DNA of 64,000 nucleotides from Roseiarcus sp963776665 (GTDB lineage: Bacteria; Pseudomonadota; Alphaproteobacteria; Rhizobiales; Beijerinckiaceae). Every line of letters starts with the position of its first letter. Positions within the stretch are counted from its first letter, which is position 1. Under the pieces are notes generated by a model, which searched no databases, was not told the DNA's origin, and saw only the letters and a list, made by a program, of their open reading frames with translations. The DNA is taken from positions 62,001 through 126,000 of the forward strand of contig CAVZNQ010000023.1 in NCBI GenBank assembly GCA_963776665.1, in the 5' to 3' direction. The translations under genes and the position numbers were made by a program. Shown here piece by piece: positions 26,336 to 35,951 of the stretch.

Positions 26336-28069
26336 TTGGCCTACACAGGAAATGGGGACTTGACGCCAACGGTCGGCGAGGCCGCTTCGCGCCGGCGGCC
26401 GGTGCGGTTCAAGCTTCTCGGCGGCGTGCTTCCAACGAAGCCGCGTGAGGCGCTGCGCGACGCGTTCGCCGGCGTGACGCTCGCCTCGATGAATATTCCG
26501 CAGGTGCTCGGCTACACCAGGATCGCCGGGACCCCCGTCGTCACCGGGCTTTACACCGTTCTCCTGCCCCTCATCGCTTTCGCCGTCTTCGGCTCGTCGC
26601 GCCACCTGGTGGTGGCGGCTGATTCGGCCACCGCCGCGATCTTCTCGGGGGCGCTCTCCACGATGGCCCCGGTCGGCGGCGACCGGTACATGGCGCTGGT
26701 CGGCATGCTGACGCTGGAGACAGGCGCACTGCTTCTGCTCGCGCGCATCCTCAAGGCCGGCTTTCTGGCCGATTTCCTTTCGCGCACGGTGCTGGTCGGG
26801 TTCCTGGCCGGGGTCGGGGCGCAGGTCGGCGTCGCAATGCTCGGCGATATGCTGGGCGTCGCCGTCGGCTCCCGCCATACCGCCGTCCAGCTATGGGAGC
26901 TCGCGCGGGGGGCGCCGTCGGCGGACCCGCGCGTCGTCGGGGTGTCGATCTTCGTTGCGGGGAGCATTCTTTTGGCCCGCAGGGTCGCGCCCCGCTTTCC
27001 GGCGGCGCTTGTTCTGGTTGTCGGCGCAATCGCGGCGAGCGCCTGGTTCCATCTCGCCGAGCGGGGCTTTCCGGTCATCGGCCCGGTGCCCGGAGGATTG
27101 CCGTCGCTAAAATGGCCGGACGTGAGTTGGAGCGATACGCTGGCGCTGACGCCGGTCGCCGCCTCGTGCTTCGTCATGATCATCGCCCAGAGCGCGGCGA
27201 CGGCGCGCAGCTATGCGGTCAAGCATGGCGAGCGCGTCGACGAGAACGCCGACATTCTCGGGCTCTCGGCCGCCAACGCCGCTGCGGCGCTCAGCGGCGC
27301 CTTCGTGGTCAACGGCAGTCCGACCCAGACGGCGATGGCGGACGGAGTGGGGGCGCGAAGCCAGGTCGCGCAGCTCGTCTTCGCCGCCGTCGTCGCCGTC
27401 GTGCTCGTGTTTCTGACCGGCCCCCTGCAATACCTGCCGCGCTGCGTTCTGGCGAGCGTCGTCTTCACCATCGCGGTCGGCATGGTCGATGTCGGGGGCC
27501 TCGCCGCCATCAAGCGCGAAAGCACGGGCGAATTTCTTCTGGCTTTGTTCACCGCCGCCGCGGTGCCGGCGATCGGCGTCGAGCAGGGCATCCTGCTCGC
27601 GATCGCGGCCTCGCTCGTACGCCACGTCCGTCACAGCTACCGGCCGTTTGCGATGGTGCTGGTCCCCGGCGCCCGCGAGCGGTGGGAGCCTGCCGCTCCC
27701 GGCCTCATGACCGATCCCGGGCTCATCGTCTACCGGTTCGGCGCCGATCTCTTCTACGCCAACGCCGACCGCTTCGCCGACCAGGTGCGCAGCCTCATCG
27801 CCGGCGCGCCGGGGCCGGTTCGGTGGTTCGTCATCGATTGCGCCCCGATCTTCGACCTCGACTATACCGCCGCCCGAACCGTCCGCGAGCTCATCGACGA
27901 ACTGAGGACCCAGAAGGTCGGCCTGGTGCTGGCGCGCGTCAATGATTTCCTGCGCTCGGATCTGGCGCGGCACAACGTCGCCCAGGCGATCGGCGAGGAC
28001 CGGATCTTCGATACCCTGCACGAGGCGATCGCCGCGGTCGGTCCCGGCGGGCGGTTGGCGGGCGGATGA
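26336..28069 (+). CDS. SulP family anion transporter with STAS domain
   Basis: About 577 residues from TTG 26336; another TTG at 26357 after GGGGAC is possible, and no ATG is near. SulP core of about 11-14 helices, with ASMNIPQVLGYTRIAGTPVV (the SulP signature region near the N-terminus) and LSGAFVVNGSPTQTAM. A C-terminal STAS domain starts around residue 450 (PGLIVYRFGADLFYANADRF; IDCAPIFDLDYTAARTVREL). Transports sulfate, bicarbonate or a related anion across the inner membrane. The gene starts divergently from PPK2. Confidence 0.86.
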   Translation: MAYTGNGDLTPTVGEAASRRRPVRFKLLGGVLPTKPREALRDAFAGVTLASMNIPQVLGYTRIAGTPVVTGLYTVLLPLIAFAVFGSSRHLVVAADSATAAIFSGALSTMAPVGGDRYMALVGMLTLETGALLLLARILKAGFLADFLSRTVLVGFLAGVGAQVGVAMLGDMLGVAVGSRHTAVQLWELARGAPSADPRVVGVSIFVAGSILLARRVAPRFPAALVLVVGAIAASAWFHLAERGFPVIGPVPGGLPSLKWPDVSWSDTLALTPVAASCFVMIIAQSAATARSYAVKHGERVDENADILGLSAANAAAALSGAFVVNGSPTQTAMADGVGARSQVAQLVFAAVVAVVLVFLTGPLQYLPRCVLASVVFTIAVGMVDVGGLAAIKRESTGEFLLALFTAAAVPAIGVEQGILLAIAASLVRHVRHSYRPFAMVLVPGARERWEPAAPGLMTDPGLIVYRFGADLFYANADRFADQVRSLIAGAPGPVRWFVIDCAPIFDLDYTAARTVRELIDELRTQKVGLVLARVNDFLRSDLARHNVAQAIGEDRIFDTLHEAIAAVGPGGRLAGG

Positions 28070-28089
28070 ATCCCCTCCTGGCGGCGCCT

Positions 28090-30100
28090 TCAGTGGACGG
28101 TCTGATCCACGGGCGAAGCAGCGTCAGCGGCCGGGTCGCGACCTTCGCGGTTTGGTTCCGGCTCCGGCTGCTCCGCCTTATGCGCCTCCTCCAGGCATTT
28201 TCGTACGGCCTCGCCAAGCGAACTCGCAACCTCGGTGCGCCCGGTTATTCCCTGCGACGATCGATCCCCCTGCGGCGCCTCATCTGTCTCCCAGAACCCG
28301 ATCACAATCGGGGCGAGCGGAAATCGTTGTTGGATTCGGCGCAAGAGGTAACGCATATGCGGCGGGCTACCGATAAGCTCGACGTAGGTGATGCACACCA
28401 TGGCGACACCGGTGGGGTCGAGCGCGCCGATCCCCAACCTGGACGACGCGTCACGCGACGCCGCCTGCGCGCCCAGCCCATGCTTGCGCAGCAACTGCGC
28501 CAGCATCGCCGCCGGCACGCTGTCGAGGGCGCCGCGCCCCGGGATGCAAAGCACGCTTCGTTGCGTGCGCCAGATTTCGGGTAGATTCAAGTCCTCCTGG
28601 ACGTGTTCTTCCGGCGCCGGTTGAGAGGAAGTCTCGCGTTCCGGGCGGACGACGCCCGCAACCTCGACCACCGCCGCCTTGGCTTGCTTCTCGGTGAGCA
28701 CCGGGTCGAGGTCATCGTGCGGTTCAAGATCCTGGATCAGTCCAAGCATTTCCTCTTGGATTTTTTCAAGCTGGGCGTCGTGCACCACGCCGCGCGCTAT
28801 GTCGCTGGCGACCAGCCGCAGCGCCTTCAATGCGATGTCATCGTAGTACGAGGAAAGAGCGCGCCCTTTCAGCAGCGTGTCCGCTTGCTCCAGTATTTCG
28901 TCCGGGTCGCCGGCGAGCAATCGCTGATAGAGGCCTTCAACCGGCGTCAGGGCTGGGCGGTCTCCCAGCAGCACATCGAAGAATTCGAGATGCCGGACGT
29001 GCCGGCCGACCACGACCAGACACAATGTCAGCGGCGTCGACAGGATCAGGCCGATCGGTCCCCATATCCAGCTCCAGAAGATCGCCACGATAACGACCGC
29101 CGTCGGCGAAAGGCCGGTGCTGCTGCCGTACAAGAACGGCTCCAGGAACTGTCCGGTTACAGTCTCGGCGACGATGAAAAGGGCGGCCGTCCAGAGCGCA
29201 ATTGACCAGCCCGGATCGACCGCGGCGGCCAGCGCGATAGGAAGGAGAGCGGCGGTTAGCGATCCGACATAGGGAATGAATCGCAAGAGGGCCGAGAGAA
29301 GGCCCCAGAGCACCGGACTCGGCAGACCAATGAAAAACAGCCCGACGCCGATAGCGAGGCCAAAGCTCACATTGACCGCGGCCTGCGTGACAAAATACTT
29401 GGTTAGGCGTCGCGTTGCGTCATCGATGGCGAGGGTCGTTCGATGAAGATCGTTCGAGCCAAAAAGCCGTATCACCCGATCGCGGAGATCCTCCTGCTGG
29501 ACGAGGATGAATATCGTGACGATGAGAACGATCGCGAGCGTGGCCAGGGGCGAGAGAATTGGCTCCAGAAACTGGCGCGCCGCCTCGAGATAGCCGCTCG
29601 ACGAAGTTTCTACGACAACCGGAATCGGCTGGGCTGCAGCGACCTCGCCGGGTGAACCGGATGCGGGCGTTGAGAGTTCGTGGAGCGTGCCGAGACGAAC
29701 TCGTAGCCTGTGTGACCAGGTTGCTGATGGCGTGGCGAACCGAGTCGATCTTGTGGCTTACCGTCGACACATATTCCGGTAGATTCTCGACCAGCGCCCG
29801 GATCTGAGAGCCGATGATCGCGCCGACGAGCAATATGACCGCCAGCGCCAAGGCCACTGCCACGATAACAGCGACGACTTTCGGTAGGCGAGCGCGCTGA
29901 AGCAGCTTAACGATCGGGGCGAGAAGGAAGCTGAGAAATATTGCAAGCGTGATGGGGATGAGCACGTCGCGGGCGAGATAAAGCGCGGACACGGCGACGA
30001 CGCCCGTCGCCAGACTCAGCAAGGCCTCGGGCTTCGGCGTGGAGACGGCCGGAACTTTCACTTTTGGCAGTTGCGCCAAACCAAGAGGATCATCGGCCAT
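28090..30100 (-). CDS. AI-2E family membrane protein (permease) with a large C-terminal cytosolic domain, one-base frameshift
   Basis: Restored length about 669 residues. The N-terminal frame runs from ATG 30100 through YLARDVLIPITLAIFLSFLL and KIDSVRHAISNLVTQATSS. The register changes by one inserted base between about 29690 and 29715, after which the other frame continues LHELSTPASGSPGEVAAAQP and RQFLEPILSPLATLAIVLIV. The conserved AI-2E core follows: VLWGLLSALLRFIPYVGSL and GPIGLILSTPLTLCLVVVGR. After the last helix an extra region of about 270 residues has a helical block and an alpha/beta part (RSVLCIPGRGALDSVPAAML, VAMVCITYVELIG). Efflux of a small solute is the usual proposal for the family; nothing here ties it to quorum signals. 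Confidence 0.83.
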
Positions 30101-30147
30101 TGGTGACGATACTACTCTTGGTGGGTCTGGGGCGCGAGTACTTGCTC

Positions 30148-30168
30148 AAACGCCGGAGCCTGGCGTTT
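30148..30168. promoter_or_regulatory. Perfect inverted repeat in a divergent promoter region
   Basis: AAACGCC (30148-30154) and GGCGTTT (30162-30168) separated by GGAGCCT, then TGTTCC. It lies between the divergent starts of the AI-2E permease (30100) and the panE-like gene (30323). It could be an operator or a small hairpin; the position between two 5' ends argues against a terminator. Confidence 0.35.
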
Positions 30169-30322
30169 GTTCCCCAAATTCAGTCAGGGCGGGCGACGCC
30201 GCTGCGCCAGTCGTGGCTACGTGACCCTGATTTGGCCCTCACGCGGGATCGGGCCTAAAATCGGAATCGGCGCGAGATGGGCCCGACCCGCTGCGAGCCG
30301 CGGCAGGATTTGGAAAGATGGG

Positions 30323-31315
30323 ATGGACATCACCGTCATCGGGGCAGGGGCGATCGGCGGGCATATCGCGGCAAAGCTCGCGGCGGCCGGCGAGAGCGTG
30401 AGCGTCGTCGCGCGCGGCGAGCACCTGAAGGCGATCCGGGAACGGGGCCTCGTGCTGAAAGAGGGCGGCGAGGAGATCGTCGCCCGGGTCGAGGCGACCG
30501 ACCGCATAGGCGAAGTCCGCCGCCCCGACCTTGTCGTGCTCGGGGTCAAGGCCCACCAGCTCGCTCCGATCGCCGCCGACGTCGCCGCGATCCTTAGGCC
30601 CGAGACGATGCTGCTCACGACGCAGAACGGCATCCCGTGGTGGTATTTCTTCAAGCACGGCGGCCCCTATGAGAGCCATCGGCTCGAGAGCGTCGACCCC
30701 GGCGGCGCGATCGCCGGCCATCTGCCGGTCGACGCGGTCATCGCCGCCATCAGCTATCAGGCGGCGGAGATCGAGAGTCCCGGCGTCATCCGCCATGTCG
30801 AGGGCCATCGCCTGCCGCTGGCCGAGATCGACGGCGCGAAAAGCGCGCGCGTCGCGGCGCTCGCCGAGGTCTTCACCCGCGCCGGTTTCAAGTCGCCGGT
30901 CCTGAGCGACGTGCGCACCGAGATCTGGATGAAGCTCTGGGGCAACCTCACCTTCAATCCGATCAGCGCGCTCTCCCGCGCGACGCTCGAGGACGTCTGC
31001 CGGTTCCCGCCGACAAGGGCGCTTGCGGCGGCGATGATGCGGGAAGCGCAGACCGTCGGCGAAGCGTTCGGCATCCGCTTCCGCCTCCCGATCGACAAGC
31101 GCATCGCCGGCGCCGAGGCCATCGGCCCCCACAAGACTTCGATGCTGCAGGACATCGAGCATCGCCGGGCGATCGAGATTGACGCGCTGCTGGGCTCGGT
31201 GATCGAGCTCGCGCGCCTGGCCAATGTGGCGACGCCCCATCTCGACGCCGTCTATGCGGCGACGAAGCTTCTGGGCGAGACGGTCATGAGAAGTGGAGGA
31301 GGCAAGCCAGCATGA
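30323..31315 (+). CDS. 2-dehydropantoate 2-reductase family protein (PanE-like)
   Basis: 330 residues. NADP-binding motif at the start, MDITVIGAGAIGGHIAAKLA; the catalytic/domain-linking regions TTQNGIPWWYFFKHGG, IWMKLWGNLTFNPISALS and HKTSMLQDIEHRRAIEIDAL contain the Lys/Asn/Ser/Glu residues typical of ketopantoate reductases. The family ends with HLDAVYAATKLL. The open frame extends upstream, but the ATG at 30323 with GGAAAGATGG before it fits. The stop overlaps the next ATG (ATGA). Given the partner gene for an acyl-CoA ligase rather than panB/panC, a different 2-oxo or 3-hydroxy acid may be the substrate. Confidence 0.85.
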   Translation: MDITVIGAGAIGGHIAAKLAAAGESVSVVARGEHLKAIRERGLVLKEGGEEIVARVEATDRIGEVRRPDLVVLGVKAHQLAPIAADVAAILRPETMLLTTQNGIPWWYFFKHGGPYESHRLESVDPGGAIAGHLPVDAVIAAISYQAAEIESPGVIRHVEGHRLPLAEIDGAKSARVAALAEVFTRAGFKSPVLSDVRTEIWMKLWGNLTFNPISALSRATLEDVCRFPPTRALAAAMMREAQTVGEAFGIRFRLPIDKRIAGAEAIGPHKTSMLQDIEHRRAIEIDALLGSVIELARLANVATPHLDAVYAATKLLGETVMRSGGGKPA

Positions 31316-32829
31316 GCGCGCATCACACCCTGAGAGGCCTCATTGCGTCGGGCAAGGACGAGGCGGCCGCCATCGCGGGCCATGACGCGCCGCCGCTGAC
31401 CTACGCGGCCTTGCGCGCGCTCGTCGACCGAACCGTGGCGCAGCTGAACGAGCTTGGCGTCGGCCGCGGCGACCGCGTCGCCATCGTCCTGCCGAACGGA
31501 CCGGAGATGGCGACCACGTTTCTTTCCGTGGCCTCCGCGGCGGCTTCGGCGCCGCTGAACCCCGCCTATCGCCAGGACGAATTCCTCTTCTACCTCGACG
31601 ATCTCAAGGCCAAGGCGCTTATCGTCGAAGCAGGCAGCGAATCGCCGGCGCTGGAGGCGGCGCAAAAGCTCGGCGTCGGGCTGATCACGCTCATGCCCGA
31701 GCCTCAGGTCGGGGCGGGCGCGTTCCGGCTTTGCGGCGACGCCGGTCGCCCCGCGGCCCGTCCCGGTCCGGCCGAGGCCCAGGACGTCGCGCTTATCCTC
31801 CATACGTCGGGCACCACCTCGCGGCCGAAGATCGTGCCGCTAACCGGCGCCAACATCTGGACCTCGGCCCGCAACATCGCGGCGAGCCTCGAACTCAGCG
31901 AGGCCGACCGCGCGCTCAACGTGATGCCGCTCTTCCACATCCATGGGCTGATCGCCGGCCTCGCCGCGCCGCTGTCGCGCGGCGGCGCCGTGTTCTGCAC
32001 CGGAGGATTCAACGCGCTCAAGTTCTTCGCCGAAATGGAGGCGGCGAGGCCGACCTGGTACACGGCCGTGCCGACCATGCATCAGGCGATCCTGACCCGC
32101 GTCGGGCGCAACAGGGAGGTCATCGCCCGCCATCCCTTGCGCTTCATCCGCTCCTCGTCGGCGTCGCTGCCGCCGAAGGTGATCGGCGAGCTCGAAGCGG
32201 CGTTCAACGCTCCGGTGATCGAGGCCTACGGCATGACGGAGGCCGCGCACCAGATGGCTTCAAATCCGCTGAACGGCGCGCGAAAACCCGGTTCCGTCGG
32301 CCTCGCCGCCGGCCCGGAGATCGCGGTCATGGACGAAGGGGGCGTGCTCCTTGGCAGAGGCGCGATCGGCGAAGTCGTCATTCGCGGCGACAATGTCACC
32401 TTGGGCTATGACAACCATCCCAAGGCCAATGCGGAAGCCTTCGTCAACGGCTGGTTCCGCACCGGCGACCAGGGCGTCATCGACGCCGAAGGCTACCTCA
32501 CGCTGACCGGGCGCCTCAAGGAGATCATCAATCGCGGCGGCGAGAAGATCAGCCCGCGCGAAGTCGATGAAGCGCTGATGGACCACCCGGCCGTGCTGCA
32601 GGCGGTCGCCTTTGCGGTTCCCCATGAGATGCTGGGCGAGGATGTCGCCGCGGCCGTCGTCCTGCGCGAGGGCGCCTCCGCGACCGAGCAGGACCTGCAC
32701 GCCTTCGTCGGCCAGCGCCTTGCGGCGTTCAAGACGCCGCGCAGGATCGTGCTCGTCGCCGAAATCCCCAAAGGCGCGACCGGCAAGCTCCAACGCATCG
32801 GACTGGCGCAGAAGCTTGGGCTGGGGTGA
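31312..32829 (+). CDS. Acyl-CoA synthetase, oxalate-CoA ligase-like (Pcs60/AAE3 type)
   Basis: 505 residues, ANL family: ILHTSGTTSRPKIVPLT (the SGTTSRPK form is characteristic of the plant AAE3/yeast Pcs60 oxalyl-CoA synthetase branch), EAYGMTEAAHQM, GWFRTGDQGVIDAEGYLTLT, GRLKEIINRGGEKISPREVD, and catalytic Lys in GATGKLQR. Predicted to form a short dicarboxylic or related acyl-CoA from the free acid, ATP and CoA. Translationally coupled to the PanE-like reductase (4-bp overlap), suggesting sequential steps on one organic acid. Confidence 0.85.
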   Translation: MSAHHTLRGLIASGKDEAAAIAGHDAPPLTYAALRALVDRTVAQLNELGVGRGDRVAIVLPNGPEMATTFLSVASAAASAPLNPAYRQDEFLFYLDDLKAKALIVEAGSESPALEAAQKLGVGLITLMPEPQVGAGAFRLCGDAGRPAARPGPAEAQDVALILHTSGTTSRPKIVPLTGANIWTSARNIAASLELSEADRALNVMPLFHIHGLIAGLAAPLSRGGAVFCTGGFNALKFFAEMEAARPTWYTAVPTMHQAILTRVGRNREVIARHPLRFIRSSSASLPPKVIGELEAAFNAPVIEAYGMTEAAHQMASNPLNGARKPGSVGLAAGPEIAVMDEGGVLLGRGAIGEVVIRGDNVTLGYDNHPKANAEAFVNGWFRTGDQGVIDAEGYLTLTGRLKEIINRGGEKISPREVDEALMDHPAVLQAVAFAVPHEMLGEDVAAAVVLREGASATEQDLHAFVGQRLAAFKTPRRIVLVAEIPKGATGKLQRIGLAQKLGLG

Positions 32830-32834
32830 GCAGC

Positions 32835-32951
32835 CTATCGCCTGCCGAGCCGAACCCGATCGCTCACGCTTGCAATCAGCGCTCCGACGAACACAGTAAG
32901 GGACAAGCCGAGGACGACTTCGCCGGCCGTAAAGAGTGCGCTGGGAAACAT
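32835..32951 (-). CDS. Possible 38-residue single-helix membrane peptide
   Basis: ATG 32951 with CGGAGAG six bases upstream on the minus strand. The peptide has one hydrophobic helix, SALFTAGEVVLGLSLTVFVG then ALIASV, ending in a basic SDRVRLGRR tail. It follows a single-transmembrane small-protein pattern. It lies convergent to the acyl-CoA ligase, 5 bp from its stop. No family recognised; could be a chance frame. Confidence 0.35.
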   Translation of the reverse strand: MFPSALFTAGEVVLGLSLTVFVGALIASVSDRVRLGRR

Positions 32952-33011
32952 CGGTGCTCTCCGCATTTGCATGAGCTGAAAACTCCGGAGGGTCCGAAGA
33001 TGTTCCGCATT

Positions 33012-33090
33012 TGTCACCCCCGCGAAAGCGGGGGTCCAGGGAGCCGCCGCCGCTCGCCGTCCTGGATGCCCGCGTGCGCGGGCATCGAGG
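33012..33090. repeat. Alphaproteobacterial extragenic palindromic element
   Basis: Two nested palindromic arms: CACCCCCGCGAAAGCGGGGG (33016-33035) followed by TCCAGGGAG, then CTGGATGCCCGCGTGCGCGG and GCAT. Elements of this form (CCCGCGAAAGCGGG-TCCAGG...CCTGGAT-CCCGC..GCGGG) are common between genes in Rhizobiales; read in frame they give the frequent spurious peptide WTPAFAGVT. It sits in the gap between the acyl-CoA ligase and the DUF1254 gene, which converge, and may work as a bidirectional terminator. Confidence 0.8.
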
Positions 33091-33101
33091 CGCATCCGCC
33101 C

Positions 33102-35556
33102 TCACTTCACCGCTTGCGGCTCCGGGAAGGTCCACGACCCGTCGAGGATTTCCGGGCGCGGACGATAGAGGCGGACGAGATAGTTCCAGCCCGGCGGCGT
33201 CGGCAGGCAATTCTCGACCTTGCCGTCGCAGCCGCCGAACTGGATGGCGATCGAGCCGTCCTCGCCCGGCTTCGCGGTGATGGCGTTCAGCGTGTAGGCG
33301 TTCTCGGGGTTCGGCTCGAAATAGCCCTTGGCGTTGTAGACGCTGATCGACCAGAAGCCGTCGACCGGCACGTCCTTGACGTCGAGCTTGTAGATCGTCT
33401 TGCCGTCGTTATGCGCCGGGCATGACGTTGAGATAGAGCGCGTGCTTCTCCGGGTTGCCGCCCCAGGCCGAGGCGGCCCCGATCAGATGCCGCAGCGGAT
33501 CGATGCCGCCCCTCGGCCCAAACATGCCCTTGGTGTCGGGCAGGGTCGAAGCCAGCGTGAGCAGGCCTTCGCGCACCGTCTTCTGGCTCGCCTCATCCCA
33601 ATTCGGAACTTCGAACTTGCCCGGTCCGCCCGGCTGATCGACCTTGATCGCATCCTGGAGCGCATGGACGGCCTCGAGGTCCTTGGGGTCGTCCGGATCG
33701 ACCAGCGTCCGAACCGCGACGACGACGTAGCGCGCTCCGATCGCCTCCTTGGTCAACGTCTGGCTTCCGGCGCCGTACTGAACCAACGGCGTGTATTCGT
33801 CCTCGTCGATGACCTGCATCGACAGGAACCGCTTGCCGGCGTCGGGCAGCGTGATCGTCACCGGCCCGGCGTCGAGGTCGAACACTCCCGACGAATAAAG
33901 CGTATCGCGGTTGAGCCGGATGACGGTCTGGTTGTCGATCGCCGCCGGCGCCCGGCGGTGGAACAGCTTGCCGACGCCGCCCTCCCTGACGAGATTGCCG
34001 AGATAGCGGTCGCTCTCGGCGCGGACGAAGTTTTCAGGCGTCACGGGGATAGCGGCGCTCGGCGCCGAAGCCGCCGCCTCGTTGTCGCTCGCCCGAACGA
34101 GCGGAGGCGCCGCCCATCGCCCATTGAGGGCGTCGGCCTTCGGCCAATAGAGGCGCATGACGACGAAGAACGGACCCGCCGGCGCCGGCAGCCAGTTCGC
34201 ATGCTCGCCAGCGCCCGGATCGGCGTGCTGGATGACAAGGGTGACGCCGCCATCGTCATCGCGCTTGAGGCCCGGCAGCATCGGCGAATTGATCAGATAG
34301 CGGTTGATTGGATTGGCCGAGAGCAGGCTCGACGGCAGTTCGTAGAGCGTGAGCGACCAGAAGGCGTTGACCGGAGGCAGGTCGCCCGGCGCGAAGCGCA
34401 GCTCGTAGCGGTTGGCCCCGCCGAGCGGCTTTTTCGCGCTGTCGACGAAATAGAGCGGATAGATCGCCTCGTCCTTCGAGTTGCCGTAGATGCCGAGGAC
34501 CGCGCCCGAGAAGCGGGCGAGATAGTCGCCGTTGAGAAATTCGCGCGTGCCGAACGCGTCCGCGCTGGTGCGTTTTCCCGTGTCGAGCTCGGTTTCCTTG
34601 TAGGTCTTGAATTGCGCCCACGCGTCGGCCATGCCGTCCTCAACCGCCTTGAGCATCTCGGGCGAAAGCGCCTTCGCGTCGAACGCCCCGTGCGGGCCGA
34701 TCCCGAGCTTGGCGAACCGGGCCATGATTTCCGTTTCGGCCGGGTTCGGCGGGCAGAATCCGAGCACGAAGTTGAGGATGGCGAAAAACTCGGGCGAGGT
34801 TCTCTCCGCCTCGGGGCTCAGGGGCTTGATGAAATCGATGGCGGGCGGGGCGGGGGGCGCCGGCTTGCCGAGGAATTGCGACAGCGGCTGAACCTTGTAT
34901 CCGGCCTGGATCTTCTTGACGTTGTCGATGTCGTCCGGACCGAAGAGCTGGGTCCGGTAGCCGACGAAGGCGAATTCGGTCTCCGACCGGATCACCGCTT
35001 TGACGGCCGGCGGCGTTTCGCCATGCCAGTCCGGCCCGGCGAGGAGGAAACTGCCCGCGTCATTGCCAGTCGCCCGGCTGCCGACATAGGCGAAATCGAA
35101 CGTGTACATGTCGATGAACTGGAGCGAGTAGTAGCGATCCTTGTCGATCGCCGGCACGGAGAGCACCAGCGGTTCGGCTCTGAGGTCTGCGCCGAGGAAG
35201 GAGTATGGCGTATCGGAATTCGGCGTCTGGATCGCCTTGTCGTCCGGCGTGTAGACGCGCGCATTGTTGACGAGCGTGTTCCAGGGCGCTTTGTATTCGG
35301 CGCCGCCGCGATCGACGAAATAGGAATACTGGACACGGTAGCTGTCGACGAGCGGGAAGCCGTAGATCGTCGCCTCCTTGGCGATCGCCCGCGCCTCGGC
35401 GGGCGTGAGCGGGTCAGCGGCTGCCGGCGAAGACGTCATGGCGAGCGCCCCGATGGCGAGGGCGACGATCGGCAGGAGGAAATTTCGCGCGGCGGCTTCA
35501 GCATGGGCGGTCCAGGCCGCGACAGGCGCCGTCTTTGGGTTCGCTGCGCTCGACAT
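33102..35556 (-). CDS. Exported double-length DUF1254/DUF1214 protein, with a one-base frameshift near the C-terminus
   Basis: About 817 residues. From ATG 35556 (AGAGGTCGAGG before it) a signal peptide ALAIGALAMTSSPAAADP is followed by a complete DUF1254+DUF1214 unit: IYGFPLVDSYRVQYSYF, NSDTPYSFLGADLRAEPLVL, VNAFWSLTLYELPSSL, VVMRLYWPKADAL. A second unit then begins at about residue 460: NFVRAESDRYLGNLVREGG, NRDTLYSSGVFDLDAGPVTI, and ends VPVDGFWSISVYNAKGYFEP, NYLVRLYRPR. The register slips by one extra base in 33413-33420; the raw frame stops at LNVMPGA, while the other frame continues HNDGKTIYKLDVKDV. The family is periplasmic and of unknown function. Confidence 0.85.
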
Positions 35557-35611
35557 CCTCGACCTCTCGCATCGGCGCTTGCCCGCCAAACCACGGGCAG
35601 TCTTGGCGACG

Positions 35612-35930
35612 ACAATTTCTTCCGGAAAACGGAAATCCGTGCTACGATCCCCTTGTAATGAGCGATTGGGTCCAGACCGCGACGATTTCGAGGAAGGAGC
35701 AGAGCCTGACCCGGGCGGCGACTGCAGCTTCCGGTTGCTTTTCCGGCGCGCTGCTCGCGGACAAAGATTTTTGCCCCAGGGGGTCAGCGCAACCGATTGA
35801 AAAGGCTCGATCCCGACAAGCGAATCCAAGGAAATCCAGGCCAAAAATTTTGCTGGGCTTTGATGGAGTTGGCGCCCGCTTGGCCCGGCTTGGATAGATT
35901 TGGTTTCGGCTTGGACGATCAGCCTTAAGA
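35612..35930 (+). repeat. Composite intergenic repeat, copy B
   Basis: Second full copy. GTGCTACGAT at 35639-35648 corresponds to the promoter-like box of copy A, with CGACAATTTC just before. TTGAAAAGGCTCG starts at 35797, followed by a degenerate array with the units TTGATGGAGTTGGCGCCCGCT and TTGGATAGATTTGGTTTCGGC (both 21 bp). An 79-codon frame from ATG 35658 (ending 35897) crosses it but has no recognisable similarity. The element fills the gap (35557-35951) between the DUF1254 gene start and the sseA stop. Nothing else was seen in that gap. Confidence 0.6.
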
Positions 35931-35951
35931 ACAGCACAGCAATGTATTAAC

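Noticed and set aside
35658..35897. A 79-codon ORF across repeat copy B
   Set aside because: The frame is not shared by the other copies and no similarity is recognisable; treated as repeat sequence.
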